This document shows, piece by piece, positions 61,749 to 64,000 of a stretch of DNA of 64,000 nt. The notes under the pieces are model-generated. The model was given only the letters and a program-made list of their open reading frames with translations, made no database searches and was not told the origin of the DNA. Numbering within the stretch: position 1 is the first letter of the stretch; every line of letters starts with the position of its first letter. The position numbers and the translations under genes are program-made. The stretch comes from JAAXGX01 sp965203565 (GTDB lineage Bacteria; Acidobacteriota; Vicinamibacteria; Vicinamibacterales; UBA8438): positions 3,782,001-3,846,000 of the forward strand of contig OZ241896.1 of NCBI GenBank assembly GCA_965203565.1, in the 5' to 3' direction.

Positions 61749-63163
61749 CGGTAGCTGACGCCTACAGTTCGGGTCAGGAGCCTGTGGTGATTCGCACCGG
61801 GAAATACTTCGGGCGCGACGTCGTGCACGGCATTGAACACGGTCAGCACGGCGCCGTCGGCAAGACGCACTTCGACGGCAAGCCATGTGGCCGTCGCTAT
61901 CGCCCGCCGGCGATCGGGCGACAGGAAGATGCTTCCTTTCCGCAAGGTGAAGAAGGCCTCCCGCAGGTGGTCGGGCGTCGCGGCGTTGGGAAAGACCGTC
62001 GTTTCGTCGCCGTCCGCCACGTCCACCACCAGCAGCCGCGACGGACCGAAGCCGTCCGCGTCCTCCCCCAGGTTGTCGAACAGCAGGAACCGGGACCTTC
62101 CGAGGTGCAGGACGTCGTGCTGATGGAAGAAACTGCCGCGCACCAGCCGCTTGACCCGATGCGTCCGGCGGTCCAGCACGGCGAACGCACTGAGGTTCCG
62201 CAACGACGCCACCAGGTCGCCCGGGGCGAGACCGTCCGCCCCACCGGCGTCCTCCCCCAGCTCGTGGATGCTGTTGAGGTGGATCGGATCGCAGGGGGGC
62301 GCAGATCGCAGGATCGGCGCATACCGCGATTCGAGGAGCGCGTCCAGCACGGGGATCTCTCGCAGCACTCTTCCGGAACCGTCGATCTCGCGCACGATGT
62401 CGCGTATCGGGCGTTCGCACTGCAAGGTGAAATGGCGGCCCGGACGTTCGGCGGGCCGCCAGGTGATCGGCCCGTCGCCGATCCGCATGCCGGGGACCAG
62501 CGCCGTCCCCCCCCCTTTGCTGGAGAAGTGCGGCCGATGGTGGCTGTAGTCCCGGCGGTACCAGAGCGGCAGGCCGTTCCGATCCAGGCGCGCGACGCCG
62601 CCGGCGGTCGGAAAGGAATGCTCGAACTGGAAGACGACCAGCAGGTCGCCGTTGGGGTACCGGCGCAGCGCCATCACGTCAGCATCGTCGGGGAAGGAGA
62701 ACCCGAGGGCCTGCTCGTACGCCGCGTCGTCGAGGCGCGGCGGCGCGCTGGCGATTGCTTCGGGACGGTACGGCCAGGCGTGTCGGAGCGCGCCCCGGCT
62801 CGCGTACTCCACGGCGATGCAGCCCACGGCGTTCGGACAGTGTTCGGCGAACTTCCCCCATCCGCCGGGGAGCAGGACCGGGTCGGCGAGCGCCTCGCCC
62901 TCGATGAACTGGATGCGGTGCGCGGGCATGTAATCTCGAAGGAGTTTCGAGTGCAGAATCCACTCTCGTCTGTGGTAGGGCCGCCTTGAGTGGGCTGCGT
63001 GCAGCGCTCGCAAGGTCTTCCAGGCGTCGCGCAGCGGATCGTGGGGAAACACTTGGAACTTCCCCACCCACACGCCGGCGCCGAACACCGCCAGCACGAG
63101 CGACGCCTTGAACAGCGCGCGCGGCGCGGCGGCCGCGAGGCGACGGGGAGCTGAACGCCGCAT
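61745..63163 (-). CDS. Arylsulfotransferase-family propeller, operon-head copy
   Basis: A 472-residue exported protein from ATG 63163. TM/signal SLVLAVFGAGVWVGKFQVFP, then the same blocks as the twins at 49677 and 51125 (RRDYSHHRPHF, DPIHLNSIHEL, GDLVASLRNLSAF, THRVKRLVRGSFFHQHDVLHL, FDNLGEDADGF). It is more diverged than they are from each other, so it is the likely founder. ASST family members use periplasmic sulfate donors. It overlaps the next gene by 4 bp. Confidence 0.8.
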   Translation of the reverse strand: MRRSAPRRLAAAAPRALFKASLVLAVFGAGVWVGKFQVFPHDPLRDAWKTLRALHAAHSRRPYHRREWILHSKLLRDYMPAHRIQFIEGEALADPVLLPGGWGKFAEHCPNAVGCIAVEYASRGALRHAWPYRPEAIASAPPRLDDAAYEQALGFSFPDDADVMALRRYPNGDLLVVFQFEHSFPTAGGVARLDRNGLPLWYRRDYSHHRPHFSSKGGGTALVPGMRIGDGPITWRPAERPGRHFTLQCERPIRDIVREIDGSGRVLREIPVLDALLESRYAPILRSAPPCDPIHLNSIHELGEDAGGADGLAPGDLVASLRNLSAFAVLDRRTHRVKRLVRGSFFHQHDVLHLGRSRFLLFDNLGEDADGFGPSRLLVVDVADGDETTVFPNAATPDHLREAFFTLRKGSIFLSPDRRRAIATATWLAVEVRLADGAVLTVFNAVHDVAPEVFPGANHHRLLTRTVGVSYR

Positions 63164-63168
63164 GGCGA

Positions 63169-64000
63169 TCAGGCCGACGCCAGGACCCAGCCGTTCACCG
63201 TGAAACGCCCGTCTCCGAAATCGTCGCCGCACGCCACCGGCGTGACCTCGTGCCAGCAGCCGCTGGGAAAGAACACGATGCTGTCGAGGAGCGGGCCAAT
63301 TCGCGAGAAGGCGCCGGGGCGCTCGGCGGCGTCCCGGCCGGGGCCGCCGGCGTCGTAGAGCAGCAGGTCCCCGCCGGTGAACGGCCCGGGATGGCGGTGG
63401 AAGTAGCAGACGTAGCTGAGCTTGCGGCGCCGTTCGTTCGAATCGTCGGTGTGCGCCGTGAAGAAGCCTCCGCACAGGTGGGCCGTCACCTGCAAGTCGA
63501 TGCGGCTCGCATCGAGGTCTTCCATCCGCAGCCGCGCGAGGACCTCCGGCAGAGCGGCGCGCAGCTTCGGGACGAACCACGAACGAACGTCCCGGAGCAT
63601 CCGGGCATCCGTCAGCGAGAGGGCGTTGCGATCTTCGTGGTTCAGAGTCCGGCGCCGTCCCGGATGCTGCACTTGCGCCGGAACGAACCGGCCGCGCGCC
63701 GACAGCGCCCGCGCCAGCAGCCTGTCGCGCGCCGCGGGCGCCAGAAAATTCGCCATCCTCACGAACGGCGCGGTCCGGCGTCCCGGCGGCGCCGCATCCG
63801 GCAACCGGCCGCCGGCCAGGACGGCGACTGCCCACGCGGCCGCCGCGTGGCCGGGCCGGAGGGCCTGCAGGCGCCGATACGCCGCCAGGGCGGCCGGAAA
63901 ATCCCCTCTTCCCCGGTGGACGTCGCCAAGCCTCTCCAGCGCCGCGGAGTTTCCCGGGTCTGCGGCGAGCCTCCGCTGCAGCGCCGCCGCCGCCTGATCG
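63169..64000 (-). CDS. TPR-fused 2OG-Fe(II) oxygenase (5' end outside the window)
   Basis: The frame is open to the right edge. Residues from the edge read AALERLGDVHRGRGDFPAALAAYRRLQALRPGHA, one or two TPR units (quoted in part), then from MANFLAPAARDRLLARAL a 2OG-Fe(II) oxygenase. The iron ligands are in CGGFFTAHTDDSNE (H-T-D) and GCWHEVTPV (distal His), with RFTVNGW at the end. A TTG at 63804 is not needed as a start. TPR-oxygenase fusions often hydroxylate proteins or peptides. Five bp separate it from the arylsulfotransferase gene, so it belongs to the same operon. Confidence 0.78.
   Translation of the reverse strand, partial: DQAAAALQRRLAADPGNSAALERLGDVHRGRGDFPAALAAYRRLQALRPGHAAAAWAVAVLAGGRLPDAAPPGRRTAPFVRMANFLAPAARDRLLARALSARGRFVPAQVQHPGRRRTLNHEDRNALSLTDARMLRDVRSWFVPKLRAALPEVLARLRMEDLDASRIDLQVTAHLCGGFFTAHTDDSNERRRKLSYVCYFHRHPGPFTGGDLLLYDAGGPGRDAAERPGAFSRIGPLLDSIVFFPSGCWHEVTPVACGDDFGDGRFTVNGWVLASA

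Noticed and set aside
61749..62420. Upstream extension of the HExxH gene frame to 62420
   Set aside because: That part is antisense-like or out-of-frame sequence of the arylsulfotransferase gene; the ATG at 61748 with a 4-bp overlap fits the operon style.

Overview
The window is one stretch of very GC-rich bacterial chromosome. Every long gene has strong third-position GC, which is why mirror-image frames stay open for thousands of bases opposite real genes. No rRNA, tRNA, CRISPR array or transposase gene was seen. The gene mix fits a soil or host-associated Acidobacteriota, perhaps Vicinamibacteria-like: a CBM9/DUF5916 barrel protein, several paralogs of one secreted family, a c-type heme/copper monooxygenase-like fusion, and PQQ-like propellers. 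That placement is an inference from gene content, not a marker-gene result.

Left arm (1-13.2 kb): the window opens inside a DUF499-family ATPase gene, a family linked to phage-defence loci. It is cut by two copies of a 158-bp MITE-like element (2071-2228 and 2701-2858) and also has a double frame break near base 60-90. Then come a LON-substrate-binding protein overlapping an epoxide hydrolase, a DUF5916 outer-membrane-type protein, small secreted proteins, a beta-lactamase-fold hydrolase, and three of the four intact secreted-family paralogs.

Middle (13.2-35.7 kb): a two-TM SLATT-like protein, a zinc-finger/HTH antitoxin-like regulator, a DUF4143 ATPase, a retropepsin-like protease, and the Fo half of ATP synthase (atpZ-I-B-E-F) with no F1 genes behind it. 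There follow a cytochrome/copper monooxygenase-like protein, pxpA, a GNAT acetyltransferase, acetyl-CoA synthetase, a higBA pair, a run of minus-strand secreted catabolic-type genes, mutS with a deoxyhypusine-synthase-like gene, and a DUF4065-like protein.

Right arm (28.9-64 kb) is the accessory part. It holds membrane glycosyltransferases, SGNH hydrolases, 2-oxoglutarate/Fe oxygenases, a GT8 transferase, arylsulfotransferase-type propellers and a PAPS sulfotransferase. Five of these otherwise unrelated proteins carry the same unannotated C-terminal domain, six copies in all. The block at 45.5-52.6 kb is a set of partial segmental duplications and decayed copies. The last 11 kb is one tightly coupled minus-strand operon: TPR-2OG oxygenase, arylsulfotransferase, HExxH protein resembling alpha-ketoglutarate-dependent peptide hydroxylases, AftB-like glycosyltransferase, asparagine-synthase homolog without Cys2, HPr-kinase-like ATPase, sulfotransferase, glycosyltransferase, and two tandem arylsulfotransferases. 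Together this looks like a peptide- or glycan-tailoring system related to lasso-type RiPP loci, but with no visible precursor, B1 or B2 gene. It is the best candidate here for an undescribed system. A third MITE sits inside this operon and supplies the last residues of the glycosyltransferase.
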